Assembly (NCBI RefSeq): GCF_019972155.1
Contig: NZ_BOVL01000005.1
Location: 276,746-340,745, forward strand
Direction of reading: 5' to 3'
DNA length: 64,000 bases
Source: Bradyrhizobium sp. RD5-C2
Lineage (GTDB): Bacteria; Pseudomonadota; Alphaproteobacteria; Rhizobiales; Xanthobacteraceae
Position numbers and translations under genes: made by a program. The notes below the pieces were generated by a model. It saw nothing but the letters and a program-made list of their open reading frames with translations, made no database searches and was not told where the DNA came from. Shown piece after piece: positions 20,323 through 29,700 of the stretch (position 1 is its first letter; every line of letters starts with the position of its first letter).

Positions 20323-20628
20323 TCCCTTGGCGCCGTCCCTTGCGTCCGCCTCGCCCCGCAAGAACTGATTCTGCCGGAAAAGCGGAGATTTATAGGCGGG
20401 CATTGTCGGTAATCGCGATCATTCTGCCAAGTGAAAAGAGTGTGGCGCCGCCTGGAACGCGTCTTAAAGGCGGGAAATGCCGCACAAGGTTGATTCGATG
20501 CGTGGTTTCGGTCCACAAATGGTCGGCGCGCATTTGCCGCTGGCTTGACGCAAATTTCACCCGAAATTTACCGTCTGTCGGGCTTACTGTTCGGACTGCT
20601 CCTCAAGCCGGATTCGACGATCCCTGCC

Positions 20629-20988
20629 ATGCCGAAAATTCTTCTCGCCGAAGACGACACCGATATGCGCCGCTTTCTGGTCAAGGCACTGGAAAATGCG
20701 GGTTTCAAGGTCTCGCCGCACGACAACGGCATGTCGGCCTATCAGCGGCTGCGTGAGGAGCCGTTCGAAATGCTGCTCACCGACATCGTGATGCCCGAGA
20801 TGGACGGTATCGAGCTGGCGCGCCGTGCCTCGGAACTCGATCCCGATATCAAGATCATGTTCATCACCGGCTTTGCCGCGGTGGCCCTCAATTCCGATTC
20901 GGAGGCGCCGAAAAACGCCAAGGTGCTGTCGAAGCCCGTGCACCTCCGGGAATTGGTTAGCGAAGTGAATAAGTTGCTGGCGGCCTGA
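20629..20988 (+). CDS. cpdR: Single-domain response regulator CpdR
   Basis: 119 aa consisting only of a receiver domain. The acidic pocket is AEDD (7-10), the phospho-acceptor is Asp52 in LLTDIVMPEMDGIELARRA, and VLSKPVHLRELV supplies the conserved Lys. The sequence MPKILLAEDDTDMRRFLVKALE and FITGFAAVAL are diagnostic of CpdR. In Caulobacter and rhizobia, unphosphorylated CpdR primes the ClpXP protease for cell-cycle substrates and is switched off by the CckA-ChpT relay. The start is the ATG at 20629, and a 28-codon upstream extension of the frame is not conserved. Confidence 0.93.
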   Translation: MPKILLAEDDTDMRRFLVKALENAGFKVSPHDNGMSAYQRLREEPFEMLLTDIVMPEMDGIELARRASELDPDIKIMFITGFAAVALNSDSEAPKNAKVLSKPVHLRELVSEVNKLLAA

Positions 20989-21016
20989 TTCGCCAAAAAA
21001 CCTTCACTTTGTATCC

Positions 21017-21043
21017 TTGCCTGCCCCGTCCGGGTCCGTTATA
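21017..21043 (+). promoter_or_regulatory. Putative promoter of tRNA-Val
   Basis: TTGCCT and (G)TTATAG are about 16 bases apart, 25 bases upstream of the tRNA. A GGGTCC/GGACCC dyad overlaps the -10 region. Confidence 0.4.
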
Positions 21044-21067
21044 GGGACCCGATCCAAACACGGCTTT

Positions 21068-21142
21068 GGGTGCGTAGCTCAGCGGGAGAGCACTACCTTG
21101 ACATGGTAGGGGTCACAGGTTCGATCCCTGTCGCACCCACCA
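21068..21142 (+). tRNA. tRNA-Val (GAC anticodon)
   Basis: The cloverleaf is complete: acceptor GGGTGCG (21068-21074) pairs with CGCACCC (21132-21138), the D arm is GCTC-AGCGGGA-GAGC, and the anticodon stem-loop CTACC-TTGACAT-GGTAG carries GAC. The T arm is CACAGG-TTCGATC-CCTGT. Discriminator A and an encoded CCA (21140-21142) follow. It decodes GUC/GUU valine codons. Confidence 0.97.
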
Positions 21143-21400
21143 CGCTTCGCCCTGACGGGCTTCGCGTGGCGCAGCCACGCGGAGACCATCAGGTCGAAGC
21201 GTGTCCGGCGTAGCTTGAGCTTGCGAAAGCGAAGACGGACTACCTCCGTAAGCAAGCTTATCCTATCGTCGCGCAGCGAGAGAAGGATGCCACGCCGAAG
21301 CCCAACGGGCGAAGGCGGGCCCTTGGCCGCGAGCTACGGCTCGGCAAGCCACGCTTCGCCATGACGGCGCTCTTCTGATTCAGCCTGCCAAACAGCTTGT
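21141..21400. repeat. Palindrome-rich repeat block directly after tRNA-Val
   Basis: About 260 bases hold nested inverted repeats: CACGCTTCG (21141-21149) with CGAAGCGTG (21195-21203), enclosing GCGTGGC/GCCACGC (21164-21180). Then comes sequence of the type GTCCGGCGTAGCTTGAG...GAAGACGGAC and CCCAACGGGCGAAGGCGGGC, ending in another GCCACGCTTCGCCATGACGGC copy (21349-21369). The first arm overlaps the tRNA CCA end. Such CGCTTCGCC mosaics are dispersed in Bradyrhizobium. No integrase or second attachment copy of the tRNA end was found. Confidence 0.6.
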
Positions 21401-21439
21401 TCGACGGCACGCCGGCGACATCGTTGGCGCGGTGCTGAT

Positions 21440-22276
21440 TCAGTGCTGCAGGTTCCTGCCGCTCCAGGGGGAGGGCCGCGCCGGTGCGGCCGCGGCGCCG
21501 ACCAACGGACGCCGATTCCAGTCCAGCACGGAGTCGCTGTGCAGCTGCTCGACGACCCACAGGAAATAAACCGAGGCGGGAATGCCGATCAGGTCGAAGA
21601 CGAGCATCGATCCGCTGCCGTGCGTCGTCGCGTCAATGAGATGGATCAGCGCGCAGGAGAAGAAGACGCCCGCCAATGCGGCCCCCGACAGCGACCACAC
21701 ACCGGTCGCCAGATAGCGGCGCACCTGATGGTCAGCCAGATACCAGCCGACCAGGCCGTAGGTCACGGTGACGAACACATTGGCGTAGAACGTGGCCGAG
21801 GCGACGTCGATCCAGGTGCTCGGCATCGCCACGCGCGCGGCAAGTTCGGCTGACGTGCACAGGAACGGGATGTTCGCGCCGGGCTGGGCCATCGCCCAGG
21901 CCGCCAGCCAGCCTGCCGTGATGGCGAAGCCGCCGACCAGCAACATCGCGCGATGCGGCGAGAGAGCGATCAATCGCTCGCCCTGGCCGCCCAATATCGT
22001 CTCGAACCGCAGGTACACAAATGTCAAACCTGCCGGCAGCCCGAGCAGGGTGACGGCGAGCATCGACCAGGACACGCTTTCGCCCTGCAGCACCTGGAAG
22101 CCGTGCACCAGATGATGCGGGCCGCAGCTTGCAGCCATCATCGAAAATCCGATGCCGAAGCGGGACCAGCCGCGGTAACGATGCAGGCTGACCGTTTCCC
22201 AGGCCGACAAGACGCCAAGGCCGGCGTAAGCCAGTCCGATCGCCAGATTGCTGAGGCCGATGACGAGATACATCAT
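21440..22276 (-). CDS. Seven-helix membrane protein with paired histidine motifs, coupled to a GGDEF-EAL gene
   Basis: 278 aa with about seven hydrophobic segments. Two membrane-adjacent motifs resemble each other, CGPHHLVHGF (about residues 50-60) and CALIHLIDATTHGSG (about 205-220); each has a Cys and two or three His, suggesting metal or haem binding as in MHYT-type sensors. It is not a canonical MHYT protein. Its ATG overlaps the stop of the upstream GGDEF-EAL gene (ATGA), so the two are translationally coupled. It may be the membrane sensor or partner for that c-di-GMP enzyme. I do not recognise a named family. Confidence 0.75.
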   Translation of the reverse strand: MMYLVIGLSNLAIGLAYAGLGVLSAWETVSLHRYRGWSRFGIGFSMMAASCGPHHLVHGFQVLQGESVSWSMLAVTLLGLPAGLTFVYLRFETILGGQGERLIALSPHRAMLLVGGFAITAGWLAAWAMAQPGANIPFLCTSAELAARVAMPSTWIDVASATFYANVFVTVTYGLVGWYLADHQVRRYLATGVWSLSGAALAGVFFSCALIHLIDATTHGSGSMLVFDLIGIPASVYFLWVVEQLHSDSVLDWNRRPLVGAAAAPARPSPWSGRNLQH

Positions 22277-23847
22277 CGCGAGACCGTCGCCTTGGTGCCC
22301 ATGGGAGCCCCGATGTGATCAAGGAATTCGTCGATGAAATAGTGATGACCGCGCCGGACTGGTCCCTCCACCGGCTGCGCGGCGTGCAGCGCGCGTCCCG
22401 AACTCGGATGCCAGAGCGCCCTGGTCAGCATCGGCGCGATCTGTTCGGCGGCAACCGGCCGCGAAAAGAAATAGCCTTGGGCAACGTCGCAACCCATGCG
22501 GAGCAGCATTGCGGCCTGCTCACTCCGTTCCACGCCCTCGGCGATGGTGTGCTTGCCCATCGCGTAGGCGAGGCTGAGGATCGACGATACGATCGCCGTA
22601 TCGCCGGGCTCGCTGCTGAGACCGTCGATGAAGCTGCGGTCGATCTTCAAGACTTCGGCCGGCATGTCGCGCAGGCGCGACAGCGATGAGTGCTCGGTGC
22701 CGAAATCATCGATCGCGACGAACACGCCGAGCTGGCGGATCTGATCGAGGATTTGGACGACCTCATCCGGGGCGCTCATCATGACGCTTTCGGTGATTTC
22801 GAGACACAGAGCGGTCGGATCGACATTGGTGCTGGCGAGAACCTGCCGGAGCTCCTGAATGAAGGTCGGCTCCGCGAGCTCGCGCGGCGACACGTTCACG
22901 GTCATGGCCAGCGGGCAGCCCGGCATCAGCCTCGTCCACTCGGCGAGCTGGCGACAGGATTCCTGCAGCACCTGTCGTCCGATCTTGACGATGAGCCCGC
23001 ATTCCTCGGCGACGGGGATGAAGTCGGCGGGCGAGATGATGCCGCGCTCCGGATGTCGCCAGCGCACCAGCGCCTCGACGCCGACGACGCGTCCATCCTT
23101 CAGGCGGACCTGCGGCTGATACTCCACGAACAGCTGCGATTCCCGCAGGGCCGCCCGCAAATCGGATTCGATCTGAACGCGCTTCTCGGCGCGGGCATGC
23201 AGCTCGTCGTTGAACTCTGCCAGTCGCGCACGACCACGGACCTTTGCCGCATAGAGCGCGGTGTCCGCCTCGCGCAGCAATTGTTCGGCGCCCTTGGTGC
23301 CGGGCTTGCAGTGCGCGAGCCCGACGCTCGCCGATACCACGACTTCCTTGCCGGAAAGCAGGATCGGCTCCGCCAGCGCCGCAAGGATCCGCTTGCCGAG
23401 GTCCGCTCCGGAGCAGTCCGAGGCGCGCGGATGGAGAACCACCATCTCGTCGCCGCCGAACCGGCTCGCAGTATCTTCCGGCCCGAGACAGCCAAGGATG
23501 CGCCGGGCCATTTCGGACAACACCTCGTCGCCGCTGCTATGGCCGAGTGAATCGTTGACGAGCTTGAAGTTGTCGAGATCGACGAACAGAACCGCGATCC
23601 GCGCGCCGTCATCGGCCTCGCGCGCCAGTTCGAGATCCAGCCGCTCGAGCAGCAAGCTGCGCGTCGGAAGTCCGGTCAGCTGGTCATGCGCCGCCGTGTG
23701 CATCAGGCGTGCAATGACGCCGCGCAGGCGCTCGACCTCGGGGTTTGTTCCGACCGATGGAACGGCGGAATCACGCTCAACGCCCGAATGCTGTTCCCTG
23801 ATCGCGGCCCCGAGCCGTATTGAAATGTTCGGCCGCAGTCCAGCCAT
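22273..23847 (-). CDS. GGDEF-EAL c-di-GMP signalling protein
   Basis: 524 aa, cytoplasmic, with no sensor domain beyond about 50 N-terminal residues. The GGDEF domain (about 52-215) has HDQLTGLPTR and the site GGDEM (131-135), which deviates at the last position; the usual inhibitory-site Arg five residues upstream is missing. The EAL domain (about 228-480) keeps EALVRWRHP (258-266), NVSPREL, EITES, the metal pair in AIDDFG (380-381), KIDRSF and EGVE. Loop 6 reads DFGTEHSSL rather than DFGTGYSSL. Phosphodiesterase activity is likely; cyclase activity is uncertain. The ATG at 23847 follows GGGACGGGA; a TTG 19 codons upstream is less likely. Confidence 0.9.
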   Translation of the reverse strand: MAGLRPNISIRLGAAIREQHSGVERDSAVPSVGTNPEVERLRGVIARLMHTAAHDQLTGLPTRSLLLERLDLELAREADDGARIAVLFVDLDNFKLVNDSLGHSSGDEVLSEMARRILGCLGPEDTASRFGGDEMVVLHPRASDCSGADLGKRILAALAEPILLSGKEVVVSASVGLAHCKPGTKGAEQLLREADTALYAAKVRGRARLAEFNDELHARAEKRVQIESDLRAALRESQLFVEYQPQVRLKDGRVVGVEALVRWRHPERGIISPADFIPVAEECGLIVKIGRQVLQESCRQLAEWTRLMPGCPLAMTVNVSPRELAEPTFIQELRQVLASTNVDPTALCLEITESVMMSAPDEVVQILDQIRQLGVFVAIDDFGTEHSSLSRLRDMPAEVLKIDRSFIDGLSSEPGDTAIVSSILSLAYAMGKHTIAEGVERSEQAAMLLRMGCDVAQGYFFSRPVAAEQIAPMLTRALWHPSSGRALHAAQPVEGPVRRGHHYFIDEFLDHIGAPMGTKATVSR

Positions 23848-24211
23848 TCCCGTCCCCACTATCACTATAATATCCGGTGACGGTAGGCAGTCTGGAGTTT
23901 GCAAAAGGTTGCGTGAAGGCTGCCCGCGACTTTTGCCCGATAACGATTTGCAAGATGGTTACAAATCTACGACAGGCGCGTGGTCCATTTGTTGCGACTT
24001 TCGTCGAGGGCCAATTGCCGCTGTGCCGACGCATGGCTACCGGAACGGGCGCGATTGCCGGGACAATCGGCCACCGGAATGACTCCGGCTCCCGAGGCCG
24101 GCGGCCCCTTCCGCATCTCGACGATCGCGGCGCGTCGGGCAATAAAGGGCGAGGAGCACAGTGTGCACAGGGCTCCCGGCGCGATCACGGAAGGTCGAAG
24201 GAGATATCGCA
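23848..24211. other. Gene-free region between divergent genes
   Basis: 364 bases between the GGDEF-EAL gene and the small membrane-anchored protein. The part next to 23870 is AT-rich (minus-strand TATTATAGTGATAG) and may hold the GGDEF-EAL promoter. The AAGGAG site of the next gene is at 24198-24203. Nothing else was recognised. Confidence 0.4.
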
Positions 24212-24646
24212 GTGCTCGATCATATCCTGAAGTTCATGACGCTCGGGACCATTATCGTCGGCGTCACCGCGATCTACACGGCGCTGCACACCAACAACCG
24301 GCGTCTGGGAGCCGACATCTTCCTCAGATATTCCGAGCGCATATCCGATCTGCGGCGTCGCCTGCCAACGGCGGCGTTCCATGACGAGGGCGCTGGCGGC
24401 GCCATCGAGATGACGCCGGACGAGCGCCGAATTGTGCATGAAGTCATCTTCTCGATCTTTGAACTTTACGAGCTCAAGGTGCATGGCTTCGTTCCGCCGG
24501 GAATCTGGAAGATCAGGGAGCCCGATATCGAACGGGTGCTCTCTTTGCCGGTCTTCCAGCAGGAGTTGGCGGTCGTGCAAGGCAGGTTCGCGAAGCATCC
24601 GCGCTTTGCGGCATGGCTCGACGGGATCGGGCAAGGCAAGGCATAG
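24212..24646 (+). CDS. Hypothetical protein with one N-terminal membrane helix
   Basis: 144 aa. The GTG start at 24212 is chosen because AAGGAG ends 8 bases before it; an ATG 17 codons earlier has no ribosome site. Residues about 5-25 (ILKFMTLGTIIVGVTAIYTAL) form a membrane anchor. They are followed by a cytoplasmic helical domain with RRLGADIFLRYSERISDLRR and a central FSIFELYELKVHGFVPPGIW. This layout resembles small DUF4760-like membrane-anchored proteins, but I cannot assign it. It is monocistronic. Confidence 0.7.
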   Translation: MLDHILKFMTLGTIIVGVTAIYTALHTNNRRLGADIFLRYSERISDLRRRLPTAAFHDEGAGGAIEMTPDERRIVHEVIFSIFELYELKVHGFVPPGIWKIREPDIERVLSLPVFQQELAVVQGRFAKHPRFAAWLDGIGQGKA

Positions 24647-25387
24647 CCGGGCGACGCCCGATCGAGGACCGCATGCTCTGTCGCGGGCGTGCGGTCAGGC
24701 TCGCCCTTCGGCATGGCGGGCGTGTTGACCGACGAATGTCATGAGCCATCATGACTTTCGTCATCTCGACGTTCATATGAAAATGCCGCAGCGTGCGACG
24801 ACATGTGCGCCTCGTGCGCGCGTGTTCCGTTCCCATCGATCTCATTGACGTCGCACGTGGTGGAATGCCGCATGATTAGGCAAGCGTCTTCAGGCGCGGT
24901 CGACGCGAATCCCGTGCGCGGGATTCGCGATGTGTCATGTACCGTGCTTAAGCTGCTGCGCTCTTGCGACGTTCATTTCGTCCCAGCGCGAAGATCGAGA
25001 AAATTTTCTGAAGTCTCCGCGATGATGCGTTGCCCGATCGCATCGCATGAAAGCAATGTTGGATTTCTTCACGGCGCACGTTGCTGCCGCTCTGGTTCTC
25101 GCACAGATTGTTCTCTAGATCGGCCAGACCGAGTCGATGACGGAGCTTCCGGGCCGGATCCGGCTATGACGCGACAATGATGAATGCCATGTGTGAGCCC
25201 GACTGCCGCAGGACCCATCGGCCCTATCAGGAGCGGCCGGCGTAAGCGGGTGATGTCCGCATCCGAAAATGCTGCTTCCTTGCCCGCCAGAAATTCGCCT
25301 GCCAGTCAGCGGCCGGCGACGTAACCTTGGGAATGCGCCCCCGTTGAGACGACGTTCGTCGTTTGCGACCACGGGGGACGGAATGAC
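24647..25387. other. 741-bp gene-free region
   Basis: No frame here has a ribosome site together with a consistent codon bias. A perfect 12-bp AT palindrome AGAAAATTTTCT lies at 24998-25009, unusual in this GC-rich background and possibly a protein-binding site. Repeated ATGAC/GTCAT words occur around 24735-24770. The right end carries the AraC gene leader. No RNA fold was identified. Confidence 0.4.
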
Positions 25388-26440
25388 ATGCCAGAAGACG
25401 ACAATGCGCCGGCAAGTGCCGCCAGGCTCCTCGAACAAGTTCCTCTGCCGCGCGAGCCCCGGAACATCAGGGACATAGTCCCGGCGGTACCGCGGCTTTT
25501 CACGACACGGCTCTATCCGCCATCGGAACAGTTCGAGGTCTGGAAGACGCGCATGGCCTCGCTGATCGACGTCGCGCCGCCCGATGGCTATAGCCCCGCA
25601 CAGGGGTTCGAGGTGGAGTACCTGACCTGCAACATGGCCGACGTCGTCTTCACGTCAGGACGCGTTGCCGATCAAACATTCGCGCGCGTCGTCGAACCCT
25701 CGCACGGCGCGCCGGTCGATATCTGGTGGCTGTTCCGCCTGCGCTCCGGCGAAGCCCGCTTCGAAACCGCAGAGCGGCGGGTTCACGCCGGGCCAGGCGC
25801 GATGTTCCTGATCTCGCTCGACGATGATTTCCGCGGCAGCATCACGGACTATGATGGCCTGGTGCTTGCTCTGCCGCGCCGGTCATTCGCAGACGTGGCC
25901 GATCAGCTTAACTGCGCCTGCAACATTCTGCTCTCGGGCAATCTGATCGAACTGCTGTCCGACTATCTCGACAGACTCGAAACGCGCCTGGTCCTGATGT
26001 CGCCGGAGGAACTGCGGCGGGCGGGGCGGGCGACCGCGCAGATGATCGCCGCATGCATTCAGCTTTCCTCGGACCGGCTGGAGCAAGCGCGCGGCGCAAT
26101 CGAATCGGTGCTGTTCGAGCGTGCACGTCTTTATATAGAGACGAATCTCGGCGACTTCGATCTGACGCCGGATCGCATTGCGCAGCAATTGCGGATCTCG
26201 CGCTCTGCCCTCTACCGTGCATTCGAGAGCGTCGGCGGGGTCGCCGGATATATCCTGCGCAAGCGGCTGCGCGCAGCACATGCCGAACTGGTCGCATCCA
26301 CCGACAGGCAGGTGCAGGAGATCGCCTATTGTCACGGCTTCAAGCTGGCGTCGGATTTCACGCGCGCGTTTCGGCGCGAGTTCGGCGTCAGTCCGCGCGA
26401 GATGCGTGAACGCGTGCGCCGCAGGTCAACTGCCGGTTGA
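25388..26440 (+). CDS. AraC-family regulator with an AraC-binding-like N domain
   Basis: 350 aa. The N-terminal half resembles the AraC_binding_2 type (RHA-like) sensor domain, with a run from TTRLYPPSEQFEVWKTRM. The C-terminal ~100 residues hold the two AraC helix-turn-helices: DLTPDRIAQQLRISRSALYRAF and VQEIAYCHGFKLASDFTRAF, then FGVSPREMRE. GGGGGACGGA precedes the ATG. The nearest downstream gene is the large adhesin on the same strand (336 bases away), so a regulatory link is possible but unproven. Confidence 0.9.
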   Translation: MPEDDNAPASAARLLEQVPLPREPRNIRDIVPAVPRLFTTRLYPPSEQFEVWKTRMASLIDVAPPDGYSPAQGFEVEYLTCNMADVVFTSGRVADQTFARVVEPSHGAPVDIWWLFRLRSGEARFETAERRVHAGPGAMFLISLDDDFRGSITDYDGLVLALPRRSFADVADQLNCACNILLSGNLIELLSDYLDRLETRLVLMSPEELRRAGRATAQMIAACIQLSSDRLEQARGAIESVLFERARLYIETNLGDFDLTPDRIAQQLRISRSALYRAFESVGGVAGYILRKRLRAAHAELVASTDRQVQEIAYCHGFKLASDFTRAFRREFGVSPREMRERVRRRSTAG

Positions 26441-26776
26441 AGATTTGCAGATTACCCCACGGTGCATCGAGCAAATCATTCAACTTGTGAGACGAACTGC
26501 GCGCTATTTGGACGGCCTGCTGAGTGACGTTGTCAAATATGTGTCTATCATTTTTGATATGACGACTCGGGGCACATTGATGGGGCAGTCGAGCGAGCGC
26601 TGGGTGGCAAGATCGCGCTCGTTGAGTTCGACACATCGTTGGCCAGGACAGGAAGGCAGCCGTGCGTTGCGCTGTCTTCATTTCGTCACATGCGGTCCCA
26701 AAGGACGCGCGTGTCGGCACAGTCCGCGCCAAGGCACCCCCGACGTCTGGACAAGATGTCACGAAGGGGGCGCACC
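26441..26776. other. Leader region of the autotransporter gene
   Basis: 336 bases between the AraC gene and the adhesin. The segment 26530-26570 is AT-rich (TTGTCAAATATGTGTCTATCATTTTTGATATGA) and could hold the adhesin promoter. The open frame running through 26639-26776 continues into the adhesin but lacks a start with a ribosome site. Confidence 0.35.
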
Positions 26777-29700
26777 ATGGTTGTCGCACGCAACTCATCC
26801 GAATCGCTGAAGCGTCAAGGCCGCACCGGCTTCGTCCGGAGCTGGGTCGCCTCGGGCGATGCGGGCAGCCGTTCGCTGCGGCGTCGGCTGTTGGCAGTGC
26901 TGCGTCAGGCGCACCGGACACTGGGTGTGAAGCGCGACCGGCTCGGGCTTGGTGCGCTCGGCGTCGGCGGGGTCACCTCCACGACGGCCGCAACGCTCGG
27001 TGCGTTCGCGATCATGGTCGCCGCTACTTCGGTTGCGAGCGCGCAGAACTACAACGCCGGCACCGGAAGCGTCGCCTCGGGCGGCGGTGCAACGGCAGTC
27101 GGCACCAATGCGTCGGCGACGTCCTCGTCCGGGTCTGCCGTCGCGATGGGCGCCAACGCCAAGGCCAACGCGACAGGGCAAGGCTCTCCGATCGCAATCG
27201 GCGCCGCCTCGAACGCGAGCGGCACCGCACCTGCCGGCTTTAGCTTCGAGGCGATTGCCATCGGGACCGGCACGAACTCGACCGGACCATGGTCCACCGC
27301 CGTCGGCACCACGGCCACCGCGAGCGGGACCGGAGCGAGTGCGTTCGGCACCTCAGCGAGCGCGACGGGTAATCAGTCTACCGCGATCGGAAACGGCGCG
27401 AGCGCCAGCAACATCTATGCGATCGCGCAGGGCTACCTTGCCGCAGCATCAGGACAATATGCGGTCGCACTCGGTCGGAACGCATCGGCCACGGGCGACG
27501 GCGGAATGGCGCTGGGTGCCGGCACGATCGCAAGCAACATCAATGCGGTCGCGCTTGGCGTCAACGCCAATGCGGCCGCAGCCGGTGCCAGCGCTTTGGG
27601 CACATTCGCTGCTGCCACCGGTGGAAATGCGACCGCTGTCGGCGTCAGCTCCTCGGCGAGCGGTAACTTTTCGTGGGCCGGAGGCTGGTCGTCCGTTGCC
27701 TCGGCGGACAGCGCGACTGCTTTGGGCAAGCAGGCGGTCGCGTCGGGGATCAACTCATTCGCCGGAGGCAGCTCCAGCAAAGCAGGTGCAGATTTTGCCG
27801 TGGCTGTGGGCAACCAGGCGCAGGCGCTCAGCACCGGCGGCTCGGTCGCGATTGGATCGGGCGCAATCGTTAGCAGCACGGCGACCGGTGGCATCGCGCT
27901 CGGCAACAATGCGGCATCCGCCGGCACCAATTCGAACGCGACCGGCGTTGGGGCCAGTGCCGCCGGCACGAGTTCGCTGGCGATCGGCACTGCCGCAAAT
28001 GCGAGCGCCGCTGCCAGCACTGCGGTTGGCAACACAGCCGTTGCCAGCGGCCAAAACTCTTCCTCATTCGGATCTGCAGCGAGCGCGGCAGGAGACAACT
28101 CTCTCGCGGCCGGCGTCAGCGCCAGCGCCAGCGGAGTAGCCAGTACCGCGCTCGGCATCGGCGCCAAGGCGTCGGCTACAAGCGCCATCGCTATCGGTAA
28201 CAATGCCGCGGCCAGTTCCGCCAACGCGGTGGCCTTGGGCACCAACTCGGTGGCAACCGGCGGTCAGGCCGTCTCGATCGGCGCGAACAACACCGCCTTT
28301 GGCAACGGCGCGGTGGCGATCGGCGATCCCAGCTTTGCCAGCGGTACCGGCGCCTTCACCGGCGGCGCGAACAACATCGCCAACAGCGACGGCACGGCCA
28401 GCGCTAGCGCCGCCAACCAGGCCAACGGCGCGGTCGCGATCGGCAACAACAACAAGGCGATCGGGCAGGGCTCCGTGGCGCTCGGCAACGGCTCCACCGC
28501 GGGCGCCGCCGGTCTTGCCGGCAATATCGCACTTGGCAACGGCGCCACGGCGGCGGCAAAATCCGGCGATGTCGCGCTCGGCTCCGGCAGCGTCACCGTC
28601 GCCGCGGTCGGCACGCCGAATGCGGTGATCAACGGCATCACCTATTCGGGCTTCGCCGGCACCACCCCGGGCTCGACGGTCAGCGTCGGGGCGGTCGGCG
28701 CGGAACGGACCATCACCAACGTCGCGGCCGGGCGGATCAGTACGTCGAGCACGGACGCCATCAACGGTTCGCAGCTCTACAGCGTTGCCAATACGCTCTC
28801 GAGCCAGATCACCGCCGGCGCGATCCACGACTACAGCGTCAACAGCACGACGCCGGGAACCGACACCAACTACAACAACGCCGGAGCTACCGGCGCCAAC
28901 GCGCTCGCGACCGGCGTCAGTGCAAGTGCCGCCGGCGCGAGCAGCGTTGCGGTCGGCACCGGCGCTGCGGCACGGGCATCATCCGACACGGCGCTCGGTT
29001 CGGGCGCGCTTGCCGCGTCGCTCAGCAATTCGCCGCAGACCGGAGCCGTTGCCATCGGTGCGGGGCAGGCCACGAATGATGGCGCCATCGCGATCGGCGA
29101 TGGCTTCGGCGGTGGTCCGAAGGCTTCCGGGCGCGATTCGATTGCTCTCGGCACTCAGACCACCGCGTCGGGCTCCGCATCCAGCGCCGTTGGCGCCGGT
29201 GCGACGGCATCGGGCGCCAGCTCCTTTGCCGGCGGTATGTCCGCGACGGCCAGCCAGGCCAATTCGCTTGCGCTTGGCGCCAATGCCAACGCCTCGAACG
29301 CAAATGCGGTCGCGCTCGGCTCCGGCAGCGTGACGACCGCCGCGGTCGGCACCCCGAACACCGTGATCAACGGCACCACCTACAGCTTCGCCGGCACGAC
29401 GCCGGGCTCGACCGTCAGCGTCGGTGCGGTGGGCGCCGAGCGCACCATCACCAACGTCGCTGCGGGACAGCTCAACAACGGCTCGACGGATGCGGTCAAC
29501 GGCTCGCAGCTGTTTGCCACCAACCAGGCGGTCGATGGCCTTGCAAGCACCGTCAACAACATCAACACCGGCGGCGGCATCAAGTATTTCCACGCCAATT
29601 CGACGCTGGCCGATTCGTCTCCGGTCGGGACGAACTCGGTTGCGATCGGACCGGTGTCGACCGCCACCGGCGCCGGCTCGGTGTCGATCGGCAACGGCGC

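Noticed and set aside
21068..21400. Genomic-island attachment site at the tRNA-Val 3' end
   Set aside because: No integrase nearby and no second copy of the tRNA 3' end in the window; downstream sequence is dispersed repeat.
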